From Solibacillus sp. FSL W7-1436 (lineage in GTDB: Bacteria > Bacillota > Bacilli > Bacillales_A > Planococcaceae), in NCBI RefSeq assembly GCF_038007305.1, contig NZ_JBBOWV010000001.1, positions 2,718,501-2,782,500 of the forward strand: a stretch of DNA of 64,000 nt, written 5' to 3'. The notes beneath the pieces are model-generated. The model was not told where the DNA came from. It made no database searches and saw nothing but the letters and a program-made list of their open reading frames with translations. Shown in pieces: positions 56,951-64,000 of this stretch (the first letter of the stretch is position 1; each line of letters begins with the position of its first letter). The position numbers were made by a program, and so were the translations under genes.

Positions 56951-58699
56951 TTGAGCGAATTGAAGTCTAATAAATCCATCATGCAAGAACTCGCGTTGTC
57001 TCAATTTCCAAAACAATTAATCGAAAGAGTTTTTGAAAATATTGCGGAAGGTATTATGATTACCGACCGAAATAGAAGAATTTTATCGATTAATGTTGCT
57101 TTTGAATTTGTAACAGGCTTTAAATTAGAAGAGGTACAAGGAAAAAAACCAACTATTTTGCAGTCTGGTGTACATGACAGAACTTTTTATATTAATATGT
57201 GGAAACAGATCGGCAAGACAGGCATGTGGCAAGGTGAAATTTGGAATAGACGCAAGACGGGTGAATTATACCCTGAATGGCTGACAATACTGGCTATTAA
57301 AGATGAAGCAGGTAAGATTACAAATTACTGCGGCATTTTTACAGATTTGTCGGAACGTAAGATTGTAGAAGATGAACTTGAAAAAAGAGCTCTTCATGAC
57401 TCATTAACAGAGGTGTGCAATCGTTTTGCCTATATTGAACGAATGAATGCACTGTTGGAAGTGACGGAGAAAAAGGATCTGCCGATACAGCATGCCGTTC
57501 TTTTTATGGATTTAGACCGTTTTAAGCAAGTGAACGATTTGCTCGGCCATGCCATTGGTGACCAGTTATTGGTGGAAGTATCCAAGCGTGTAAAAACATT
57601 AGTGAGAAATAAGGATATTATAGCGCGCTTTGGCGGGGATGAATTTGTCATTACATTGGCAAATATCCAACATCCAAGAGAAGCTGCAAACTTTGCTGAA
57701 CAGGTGCTCCGGGTTTTTGAAGCACCGATGAAAGTTCATGATCAGGATGTCTATATATCGACAAGTATGGGAATCAGTATATACCCGGAGGATGGCACGA
57801 CTACAGAACAACTATTGAATCGTGCCGATCGGGCCATGTCATTTTCAAAAGATAATGGGCGTAATTGCTACTCGTTCTATTTTGACGAATTGGAAACCGA
57901 TTCGAATCGGGTGCTGACACTTGATAGTGAACTCCGTAAAGCGATTGAAAACAGGGAATTTACGCTTGCCTACCAGCCGAAAGTTAGTACTGCAAACAAT
58001 GAAATTGTCGGAATCGAAGCATTGGTACGTTGGAAAAGTGAGAAACTCGGCTTTGTATCACCTGCTGAATTTATCGAGCATGCCGAAGAATCAGGTTTAA
58101 TCATCCCGCTAAGCGAGATGATTTTCGAGCTTGCATGTGATGGCTATCATCAGCTTGTTTCTGCCGGATACCCGAATGTACCGATTGCCGTAAATGTGTC
58201 GAGTATTCATTTCCAGCAGCAAAGCTTCCTGGATTCGGTTCAAAAAATTTTGGAGCGGAATAATGCTTCCGCACAAAGTTTTGAAATCGAAGTGACAGAG
58301 CGGACAGTGATGAACAGTGCGCAGGAGACAGTAAGTAAATTAGTAAAACTGAAGCAATTAGGTTTTAAACTTTCAATCGATGACTTCGGGACAGGGTATT
58401 CTTCATTAAGTTACTTAGTGCGATTCCCGCTCGATGTACTGAAAATTGACCGCAGCTTTATTCAGCATATTTGCTCGCTTGATGATAAGCAGGCAATTGT
58501 CGATGCGATTATTCAAATGGCGCATCGCCTGCAGATGAAAGTAGTAGCTGAAGGTGTGGAAACTGGCCAACAAGTCGATTTGCTTAAATCGCTGGGCTGT
58601 GATTATATTCAAGGGTATTACTACAGTAAACCTTTGCCTATGGAAGAATTAATCGACTTCATCCATTTTTGGGAAGTTGAGCATCAAGGAAGGATTTAA
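56951..58699 (+). CDS. PAS-GGDEF-EAL c-di-GMP synthase/phosphodiesterase
   Basis: A 582-residue soluble sensor enzyme. The PAS domain runs from about 22-135 (ITDRNRRILSINVAFEFVTG; PAC part YCGIFTDLSERK). The GGDEF domain has an intact GGDEF at 228-232 and the inhibitory I-site RNKD five residues before it. The EAL domain has EALVRW (356), EVTER, DDFGTGYSS, KIDRSF, VVAEGVE and QGYYYS. All expected catalytic residues are present in both domains, so the direction of net activity cannot be told. It has a TTG start at 56951 after aagggtga. It is inserted between rnpB and the ypsC-like gene relative to B. subtilis. Confidence 0.93.
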   Translation: MSELKSNKSIMQELALSQFPKQLIERVFENIAEGIMITDRNRRILSINVAFEFVTGFKLEEVQGKKPTILQSGVHDRTFYINMWKQIGKTGMWQGEIWNRRKTGELYPEWLTILAIKDEAGKITNYCGIFTDLSERKIVEDELEKRALHDSLTEVCNRFAYIERMNALLEVTEKKDLPIQHAVLFMDLDRFKQVNDLLGHAIGDQLLVEVSKRVKTLVRNKDIIARFGGDEFVITLANIQHPREAANFAEQVLRVFEAPMKVHDQDVYISTSMGISIYPEDGTTTEQLLNRADRAMSFSKDNGRNCYSFYFDELETDSNRVLTLDSELRKAIENREFTLAYQPKVSTANNEIVGIEALVRWKSEKLGFVSPAEFIEHAEESGLIIPLSEMIFELACDGYHQLVSAGYPNVPIAVNVSSIHFQQQSFLDSVQKILERNNASAQSFEIEVTERTVMNSAQETVSKLVKLKQLGFKLSIDDFGTGYSSLSYLVRFPLDVLKIDRSFIQHICSLDDKQAIVDAIIQMAHRLQMKVVAEGVETGQQVDLLKSLGCDYIQGYYYSKPLPMEELIDFIHFWEVEHQGRI

Positions 58700-58703
58700 A
58701 AGC

Positions 58704-59843
58704 ATGACAAAATTTAATTTAGTTGCAACAGCTGCGATGGGCCTGGAGGCAATTGTAGCAGAAGAAGTACGTGATCTAGGATACGAAACACGTGTCGATA
58801 ACGGCAAAGTATATTTTGAAGGCGATGAGATGGCGATTGCCCGCACGAATCTGTGGCTGCGTGTAGCGGACCGTGTGAAAATCGTCGTTGCCCAATTCCC
58901 GGCTAAAACATTTGACCAGCTATTTGAAGGGGTTAAAGCAGTTCAATGGGAAAAATACTTACCGGTGGATGCGAATTTCCCGGTATCAGGTAAATCGGTC
59001 AAATCGACATTATTCAGTGTACCTGATTGTCAGGCAATCACGAAAAAAGCAATTGTTGAACGCATGAAACTTGCTTATAAACGTTTAGGGTTTTTAGATG
59101 AGTCAGGCCCGACATTTAAAATCGAAATTTCGATTTTGAAAGATATGGCAACATTAACAATCGATACATCGGGTGTCGGCCTGCATAAACGCGGATACCG
59201 CACGACACAAGGTGAAGCACCATTAAAAGAAACATTAGCAGCAGCATTGGTGAAAATTTCAAAATGGTCACCAAGCCGTCCATTCGTAGATCCTTTCTGT
59301 GGTTCAGGAACGATTGCACTGGAAGCCGCTATGATTGGCCAGAATATCGCACCGGGCTATAACCGTGAATTTATTTCGGAATCATGGCCATGGATGAAGC
59401 AGGATATTTGGGATAAAGCGCGTGATGAGGCGGATTCATTAGCGAACTATGATCAGGAATTAACAATCATCGGTACGGATATCGATCATAAAATGGTTGC
59501 GATCGCGCAAGAAAATGCACTTGAAGCTGGCTTTGGCGATTTATTGACATTCAAGCAAATGCAGGCGACAGATTTCACAACGAAGCTGACAGATGGGGTT
59601 ATTGTTACAAACCCGCCATATGGTGAGCGTATCGGTGAAGTGGAAGAAATCGAGAAAATGCTGCGCCAGTTTGGTCAAGTTATGCAAAATTATCCGACAT
59701 GGTCAGTGTACATGCTGTCATCAATGGAAGACTTTGAAGTACATTATGGTAAAAAAGCGACGAAAAAGCGTAAATTATTCAACGGATTCATCCGCACAGA
59801 TCTATACCAGTATTGGGGTCAAAAATCTAAGCGCGAAGATTAA
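58704..59843 (+). CDS. ypsC: THUMP-domain 23S rRNA/RNA methyltransferase (YpsC/RlmL-like)
   Basis: A SAM-dependent RNA N2-guanine-type methyltransferase of 379 residues from ATG 58704 (aaggaagga upstream). The N-terminal part resembles a ferredoxin-like plus THUMP domain (to about 160), followed by the methyltransferase fold with DPFCGSGTIALEAA near 196, the IIGTDID acidic loop and the catalytic NPPYGERIG near 305. The exact modified base in Bacillales is not certain. Only 4 bp separate it from the GGDEF-EAL gene. Confidence 0.93.
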   Translation: MTKFNLVATAAMGLEAIVAEEVRDLGYETRVDNGKVYFEGDEMAIARTNLWLRVADRVKIVVAQFPAKTFDQLFEGVKAVQWEKYLPVDANFPVSGKSVKSTLFSVPDCQAITKKAIVERMKLAYKRLGFLDESGPTFKIEISILKDMATLTIDTSGVGLHKRGYRTTQGEAPLKETLAAALVKISKWSPSRPFVDPFCGSGTIALEAAMIGQNIAPGYNREFISESWPWMKQDIWDKARDEADSLANYDQELTIIGTDIDHKMVAIAQENALEAGFGDLLTFKQMQATDFTTKLTDGVIVTNPPYGERIGEVEEIEKMLRQFGQVMQNYPTWSVYMLSSMEDFEVHYGKKATKKRKLFNGFIRTDLYQYWGQKSKRED

Positions 59844-59848
59844 TAACG

Positions 59849-59889
59849 AAGAGCGTGTCCGAGAAGACATTCCGGAGAACGCTCTTTTT
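59849..59889 (+). terminator. Terminator of the ypsC-like gene
   Basis: Stem aagagcgt / acgctctt followed by tttg. Confidence 0.8.
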
Positions 59890-60030
59890 GTTGCATATTA
59901 TTAGTCTTTTTTATGTAAATCATTGTATAATGATGAGTACGGAATTTTTTAATATAAATTGTAAATTGTTAGTATTTGCGGAAGGAATTGTAATCATCCC
60001 TTCCGCCTCATATTGAGGGGGAACATCCAT

Positions 60031-61932
60031 TTGAGAAAATCTTTACCTTTTGAATTATCGAGAGAGAAAACTTTCTTCGACTCTTTAGGAGATTGGTTAG
60101 GCGATGTCCTGTATGACGAATTGCCTGAACGAGGATTTGAATGTCGTGACGAACAAATTTTCATGGCTTACCAAATAGAGCAAGCTTTAAAAGAAAAGAA
60201 CGTGTTATTCGCGGAAGCGGGTGTAGGAACAGGAAAAACGATTGCCTACTTATTACCGGCTGTATCCTATGCACGTTATACTGGAAAACCGGCACTTATT
60301 GCCTGTGCAGATGAAACTTTAATCGACCAGCTCGTAAAAGAGGGCGGCGATATTCATAAACTTCGTGATGTATTAGGCCTGGATATTGATGTCCGCCTTG
60401 CAAAATCACGTGACCAATATTTATGTTTAAAACGTTTTGAAGAAGCGGAAAAAACAGAAACAGACGAGTGGATTGATGATATTGCTTTTTCAATTCCGGA
60501 TGGGGTATATGCACAGGGCAGTATGATTGCCTTGCAGCCTTACGGGGAGCGTTCGGATTATCCATTAGTGACGGATGAAGACTGGGAGAAAGTAAACTAC
60601 AATTCAATCATGCAATGTGCGGTATGTGATTTACGTAATCGCTGCGGCCAGACATTACACCGTGCACATTACCGTAAGTCGACGGACCTGATCATTTGTT
60701 CGCAAGACTTTTTAATGGAACATTTGGCGACAAAAGAATCACGTGAACGTGAAGGGCAGTTACCGCTATTACCGGAAGTTTCAATGATGGTGCTTGATGA
60801 AGGACATTTACTTGAATATGCAGCCCAAAAAGCATTAACGTACAAAGTTCAGGCTTATACGATTGTTGAGTTATTGGAACGATTAATGGTCGATGGTGTC
60901 CGTGAACGTACATTATATGCGATGGAACATTTACAAGATCACCATGAACTGTTTTTTGACCAGTTGCGTGAAGATGTCGTTCAATCTGAAGAAGACCGTA
61001 AACGCATTGTGAAATCAGAGCGACTGATCCACTTAGGCGAGCGCGTAATTGCATATGTCGACCAGCTGCTGGAAGAATTCGTTTTCGAATCTGAACTTTA
61101 TATGATTCCGGAATATGAACTGAATATGGCGGAAGAGTTTTTAGAACATTATGTTGCGGCAATTCGTATTTTTGTTGCACAGGGCGATGCGGTTGATTGG
61201 CTGGAGGATACGGATGGAGAAGAGACGCTCGTAATTATGCCACGCCTTATTACAGATGTACTTTCCGAAACATTATTCTCGAAAAAAATGCCAATCGTAT
61301 TCTCATCGGCTACACTTTCGGTAAATAAGGACTTCAGCTATATCGCATCAAGCTTAGGTATTGAAAGCTATCAAAGCTTCAGTGTACCATCACCGTTTGA
61401 TTACGAAGAAGTAATGAAAATTTATTTACATGAACTTTTGCAATCTGAAAAAACTGCAAAAGTAGAGCAGCTTTTGAAAGATGATAAACAAACGTTAATT
61501 TTATTTAAATCAAAACAGGCAATGAATCAATTTAAATCAGATGTAGGTTTAATGGAACGCTTGAATATTGCATTCGAAGGCGACAGAGAGCTTTCGGCAA
61601 TTGTACGTGAGTTCCAAAACGGTGAAGTGAAAACATTATGTTCATATCATTTATGGGAAGGCTTGGATTTACCGGAAGAAGCGTTAACGCGCGTCATTAT
61701 TTTCGACTTGCCATTCCCGCCGCATGACCCGTTGTTTGATGCAAAACGTTCATTTGCCCAAAATCCGTTCGAAGAGGTGGAGTTACCATTCATGCAGCTT
61801 CGTCTTCAACAAGGGATGGGCCGTTTAATTCGTACATCGAATGACCATGGCGACATTCACATTTTATTGAATACTGAAGAAGCAAGCGTGAAATCACACT
61901 TCACAGATATTTTAGCAGTAGACCCACAATAG
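60031..61932 (+). CDS. ypvA: DinG/XPD-family helicase YpvA
   Basis: An ATP-dependent SF2 DNA helicase of 633 residues. The TTG start at 60031 has gaggggga 8 nt upstream; a TTG at 60013 would include the SD. Motifs: Q-motif region RDEQIFMAYQI, Walker A EAGVGTGKTIAY near 64, DEGH box LDEGHLLEYA, SSATLS, and QQGMGRLIRT near 600. Four cysteines between motifs I and II (YLCLKR, then CAVCDLRNRC) fit an XPD-type 4Fe-4S cluster, which dinG above appears to lack. Confidence 0.93.
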   Translation: MRKSLPFELSREKTFFDSLGDWLGDVLYDELPERGFECRDEQIFMAYQIEQALKEKNVLFAEAGVGTGKTIAYLLPAVSYARYTGKPALIACADETLIDQLVKEGGDIHKLRDVLGLDIDVRLAKSRDQYLCLKRFEEAEKTETDEWIDDIAFSIPDGVYAQGSMIALQPYGERSDYPLVTDEDWEKVNYNSIMQCAVCDLRNRCGQTLHRAHYRKSTDLIICSQDFLMEHLATKESREREGQLPLLPEVSMMVLDEGHLLEYAAQKALTYKVQAYTIVELLERLMVDGVRERTLYAMEHLQDHHELFFDQLREDVVQSEEDRKRIVKSERLIHLGERVIAYVDQLLEEFVFESELYMIPEYELNMAEEFLEHYVAAIRIFVAQGDAVDWLEDTDGEETLVIMPRLITDVLSETLFSKKMPIVFSSATLSVNKDFSYIASSLGIESYQSFSVPSPFDYEEVMKIYLHELLQSEKTAKVEQLLKDDKQTLILFKSKQAMNQFKSDVGLMERLNIAFEGDRELSAIVREFQNGEVKTLCSYHLWEGLDLPEEALTRVIIFDLPFPPHDPLFDAKRSFAQNPFEEVELPFMQLRLQQGMGRLIRTSNDHGDIHILLNTEEASVKSHFTDILAVDPQ

Positions 61933-61938
61933 TTTTCA

Positions 61939-61969
61939 ACCCCGTTCGAGTGTTTCGAACGGGTTTTTT
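61939..61969 (+). terminator. Terminator of ypvA
   Basis: Stem cccgttcga / tcgaacggg followed by tttttt. Confidence 0.92.
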
Positions 61970-62035
61970 GTTTTAAATTTGCTTGGGCAGTCGGATATTC
62001 TGATCAGACGTAGTGATGTTCTAATATAATTCAAC

Positions 62036-62072
62036 TAAAAAAACCTTTCATTGACATAATCAATAAAAGGTA
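62036..62072 (-). terminator. Terminator of cheX (reverse strand)
   Basis: Reverse-strand stem accttttattga / tcaatgaaaggt followed by tttttt. Confidence 0.8.
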
Positions 62073-62077
62073 ATAAT

Positions 62078-62539
62078 TTACTCTTCTTCAGTATCAATTG
62101 TATAAAGAATAATTAAATCCCCGATACCTTCCAATATGGCCGGTATTTTAAATGCTTGCTTAAAACCGTATAATTTCGTATGTCCGACCATCACGGTAGG
62201 TGGCGTAATATCAAGCTCCAAATCATGTTGGACCGTATATGTACATAAATTACCGGCAATCATATTCCCCAGTTCGCCTGTAAAGGACTCGAGCATAGCA
62301 CCCTCTAAAGGCATTCCGAACATCGCGGAGCCGATTGCACTAAAACTTTCCGGTGTGCCATCGATGATAATTCTTCCTTTAATATCACCAACTAATCCAA
62401 TTAGCACTCCCATCTCAAGTTGTTCATACGGTTCATTTATGATAGAAGGAGATTTTACATCTATAATCATAGGCAGTATTGTTTTTATTGAATGAATTGT
62501 CCCGTTTAAAATAGTTTGAATGTGCGCCGAATTACTCAA
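62078..62539 (-). CDS. cheX: CheX-type chemotaxis phosphatase
   Basis: A 153-residue CheC/CheX/FliY-family protein that would dephosphorylate CheY-P. It shows one ExxN active-site helix, E89-x-x-N92 in ESFTGELGNMIAGN, with the surrounding GRIIIDGTPES and family-like fold. CheX forms normally carry a single active-site helix, whereas CheC has two. TTG start at 62539-62537, preceded on that strand by AAGGAG. B. subtilis uses CheC and lacks CheX. It is transcribed as a single gene away from other chemotaxis loci. Confidence 0.85.
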   Translation of the reverse strand: MSNSAHIQTILNGTIHSIKTILPMIIDVKSPSIINEPYEQLEMGVLIGLVGDIKGRIIIDGTPESFSAIGSAMFGMPLEGAMLESFTGELGNMIAGNLCTYTVQHDLELDITPPTVMVGHTKLYGFKQAFKIPAILEGIGDLIILYTIDTEEE

Positions 62540-62623
62540 TAATGTTTTCTCCTTACTAGACTTTTAATTCATATTAACATGTTACTTTAGTGTATGTATA
62601 GAAGAAATTAAAATCAGACTGTA

Positions 62624-62652
62624 TTGACAGAAAATTTCGGAGCATATATAAT
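62624..62652 (+). promoter_or_regulatory. Consensus sigma-A promoter of the microprotein gene
   Basis: Perfect TTGACA (62624-62629) and perfect TATAAT (62647-62652) at the optimal 17-bp spacing. Confidence 0.9.
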
Positions 62653-62657
62653 GAAAA

Positions 62658-62672
62658 TGATAATTATTATCA
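62658..62672. promoter_or_regulatory. Perfect 7-1-7 Fur box
   Basis: TGATAATTATTATCA is an exact TGATAAT-n-ATTATCA inverted repeat, the core Bacillus Fur operator. It begins 5 bp after the -10 element, so bound Fur-Fe(II) would cover the transcription start. Confidence 0.9.
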
Positions 62673-62693
62673 TTAAATAGGGCGGTGTTTAAA

Positions 62694-62774
62694 ATGTTGT
62701 ATGCTTTTATCGGGGCAACAGTAATCGTTTATTTGGCAATTGGAAACTATGTGTTAAAAAATACAGCGAACTAG
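62694..62774 (+). CDS. Fur-controlled 26-residue transmembrane microprotein
   Basis: ATG at 62694, SD-like GGGCGGTG ending 6 nt upstream, stop TAG at 62772-62774. The peptide MLYAFIGATVIVYLAIGNYV, followed by a short basic/polar end LKNTAN, is one membrane helix (about residues 2-20) with an Asn/Lys tail. The unit is self-contained, with a consensus promoter, Fur box, SD, ORF and its own terminator at 62798. I know no family for it. Low-iron induction is inferred from the operator. Likely roles include binding and regulating a membrane complex, as other bacterial single-helix peptides do. Confidence 0.75.
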   Translation: MLYAFIGATVIVYLAIGNYVLKNTAN

Positions 62775-62797
62775 AAGTGAAATATAGAAAATTATTC

Positions 62798-62829
62798 ATC
62801 GCATTGCCCCTTAGGCAATGCGATTTTTA
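62798..62829 (+). terminator. Terminator of the microprotein gene
   Basis: The perfect 11-bp stem atcgcattgcc / ggcaatgcgat is followed by ttttat. Confidence 0.93.
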
Positions 62830-62978
62830 TGTTTGTGCGGGAGCGGATGCCGGTACAGGAGATGAGAATGCCGTATCATCCGCTTTCATTGGTTATGCTA
62901 AATGTTAGAATTATACAATATATTTACACGGGAAAAAGGAAATAATAACTGGAGAGGAGGGTAAATGATAGTAAAATG

Positions 62979-63014
62979 AGGAGGTGAGCAGCTAGTTACG
63001 GCAACTAGTGTCCA
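62979..63014 (+). promoter_or_regulatory. glsA ribosome binding site separated from AUG by a hairpin
   Basis: AGGAGGTGA (62979-62987) is 27 nt from the ATG at 63015. Between them is CTAGTT-ACGGC-AACTAG (62992-63008). Folding this hairpin would leave about 10 unpaired nt between SD and AUG. A second AGGAGG upstream opens the 4-codon frame ATG ATA GTA AAA TGA (62965-62979). Confidence 0.6.
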
Positions 63015-63935
63015 ATGAACAAACTACAAAAAATTTATGAACAGGCAAAGCAAATGACAGCAAGTGGCCAGGTCGCCTCGTATATACCAGCGCTTGCTGC
63101 TGCGAATAATGATTTATTTGCGGTAAGTTTACTAAGTGCAGAACAGGAAATCGAATTAGGTGATTGTACAGAAACGTTTACGCTTCAAAGTGTCGTGAAA
63201 GTAATCAGTTTTATGGTCGCAGCAAATCATCACGGTATTGAGGAGATCATGCATTATGTTGATGTGGAGCCGACAGGAGACTCCTTCAATTCGATCGTCC
63301 GCTTGGAAGGTCATAATAATAAGCCATTCAATCCGATGATTAATGCGGGGGCGATAACGATTGCTTCGTTACTTCCGGGTGAGACAATGTTTGAAAAAGT
63401 GAAATCTGTCACGGCATATTTAGAAAAGATGATCGGAAAGAAAGTGCATATTAATAATGAAATCTATTTTTCCGAGTACCAGTCGGCAGATTATAACCGG
63501 GCAATCGCCTATATTTTACAGGCGAATGGTTTCCTGAAATCTGATGTAGAGGAAGCGCTTCAAGTCTATTTACAGCTCTGCTCGATTTCAGTAGATGTGT
63601 CGGATTTAGCGAAAATGGCCTATTATTTTGCGACTAATGGAAAGGGTAGTGAAGCTTGCTGCAATAAAGAGGTCATTAATATAGCAAAAGCTTTAATGCT
63701 CACATGCGGAATGTACAATGCATCCGGAAAATTTGCAGCATTTGTAGGGTTGCCGGCAAAGAGCGGTGTATCCGGGGCTATCATTGCCGTAGTCCGAAAT
63801 GGTGAAATAGAACAATTGAAAGGTCCGATTGGAATCGGCATATATGGACCAGCAATCGATCAGGTCGGCAATAGTGTAGCAGGCATCGATTTTTTGATGC
63901 ATCTGTCAAAGGAATACGATTTATTTTGTCTCTAA
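63015..63935 (+). CDS. glsA: Glutaminase
   Basis: Hydrolyses glutamine to glutamate and ammonia. It is a serine-dependent, beta-lactamase-fold enzyme of 306 residues (usual length about 310). Nucleophile and base lie in TLQSVVKV (Ser-x-x-Lys near 57-60), followed by FNPMINAGAI near 112, the tyrosine/asparagine block YNRAIAYILQ, and SGVSGAI near 253. In-frame stop TAG at 63006-63008 fixes the start at or after ATG 63015. The terminator lies immediately downstream. Confidence 0.95.
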   Translation: MNKLQKIYEQAKQMTASGQVASYIPALAAANNDLFAVSLLSAEQEIELGDCTETFTLQSVVKVISFMVAANHHGIEEIMHYVDVEPTGDSFNSIVRLEGHNNKPFNPMINAGAITIASLLPGETMFEKVKSVTAYLEKMIGKKVHINNEIYFSEYQSADYNRAIAYILQANGFLKSDVEEALQVYLQLCSISVDVSDLAKMAYYFATNGKGSEACCNKEVINIAKALMLTCGMYNASGKFAAFVGLPAKSGVSGAIIAVVRNGEIEQLKGPIGIGIYGPAIDQVGNSVAGIDFLMHLSKEYDLFCL

Positions 63936-63940
63936 TAGAA

Positions 63941-63982
63941 AAAAGGAACATACCTGCAAGAGTGAAGGTATGTTCCTTTTAG
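63941..63982 (+). terminator. Terminator of glsA
   Basis: The perfect 15-bp stem aaaaggaacatacct / aggtatgttcctttt is followed by T-rich sequence. Confidence 0.93.
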
Positions 63983-64000
63983 TTTAACAATAAGGAAGAA

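Noticed and set aside
60692-61180. A 162-codon reverse-strand frame
   Set aside because: It lies opposite ypvA, which has full helicase motifs; no SD or domain is visible.

Overview
The window is a chromosomal segment of a low-GC, spore-forming member of the Bacillales. Gene order follows the Bacillus subtilis ypfA-cmk-ypfD-der-gpsA ... ponA-recU-yprAB-gpsB-rnpB-ypsC-ypvA stretch almost gene for gene. The protein sequences, a TRAP gene without its usual trp operon, and GC-rich palindromic intergenic repeats suggest a Planococcaceae/Caryophanaceae relative (Solibacillus or Lysinibacillus type). That placement is inference from sequence style, not a database match. No phage, IS element, CRISPR array or tRNA was recognised.

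Layout: 1-8.8 kb holds a 5'-truncated PilZ c-di-GMP receptor, cmk, an S1-domain protein, der, gpsA, yphE/yphF, spoIVA and the HU gene. 9.1-14.9 kb holds folE-mtrB (TRAP), hepS-menG-hepT (menaquinone side chain), ndk, two tandem small membrane coiled-coil genes and cheR. 15.1-21.3 kb is the chorismate/aromatic cluster aroC-aroB-aroH-hisC-tyrA-aroA, from which trpEDCFBA is missing. 21.5-27.5 kb holds ypiA/ypiB/ypiF, the menaquinol:cytochrome c reductase operon qcrABC, ypjA and a YugP-like zinc peptidase. 27.8-35.8 kb holds ypjC (reverse strand), dapB-mgsA-bshA-cca-birA and panBCD behind a pan-motif leader with an attenuator-like terminator. 36-39.8 kb is a less conserved insert: a 3D/LysM wall protein with a WalR-like site, a lone dihydrolipoyl dehydrogenase, an orphan and a CPA2 antiporter. 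40.3-48.1 kb holds dinG, ypmB, aspB, asnS, dnaD, nth and ypoC. ponA and recU lie on the reverse strand at 48.2-51.5 kb. 52-62 kb holds yppE, the mrfAB repair pair, gpsB, rnpB, a PAS-GGDEF-EAL enzyme, a THUMP methyltransferase and a DinG/XPD helicase. The end carries cheX (reverse), a Fur-box-controlled 26-codon membrane microprotein gene and glsA.

Themes: menaquinone synthesis (aromatic cluster, hepS/T, menG) sits near its user, the Qcr complex. Wall growth and division genes (ponA, gpsB, 3D protein) and genome maintenance genes (dinG, nth, recU, mrfAB, ypvA) are interleaved. A c-di-GMP/chemotaxis thread (PilZ receptor, cheR, GGDEF-EAL protein, cheX) recurs.

The strongest unexplained items are: (i) a complete sigma-A promoter, perfect 7-1-7 Fur box, 26-aa transmembrane ORF and terminator at 62.6-62.8 kb; (ii) two non-coding arrays of short TTAG-core motifs phased at 21 bp, near 2.83 and 40.03 kb; (iii) a run of hairpins at 39.83-40.0 kb; (iv) a hairpin lying between the Shine-Dalgarno and AUG of glsA; (v) a possible AUU start codon for spoIVA.
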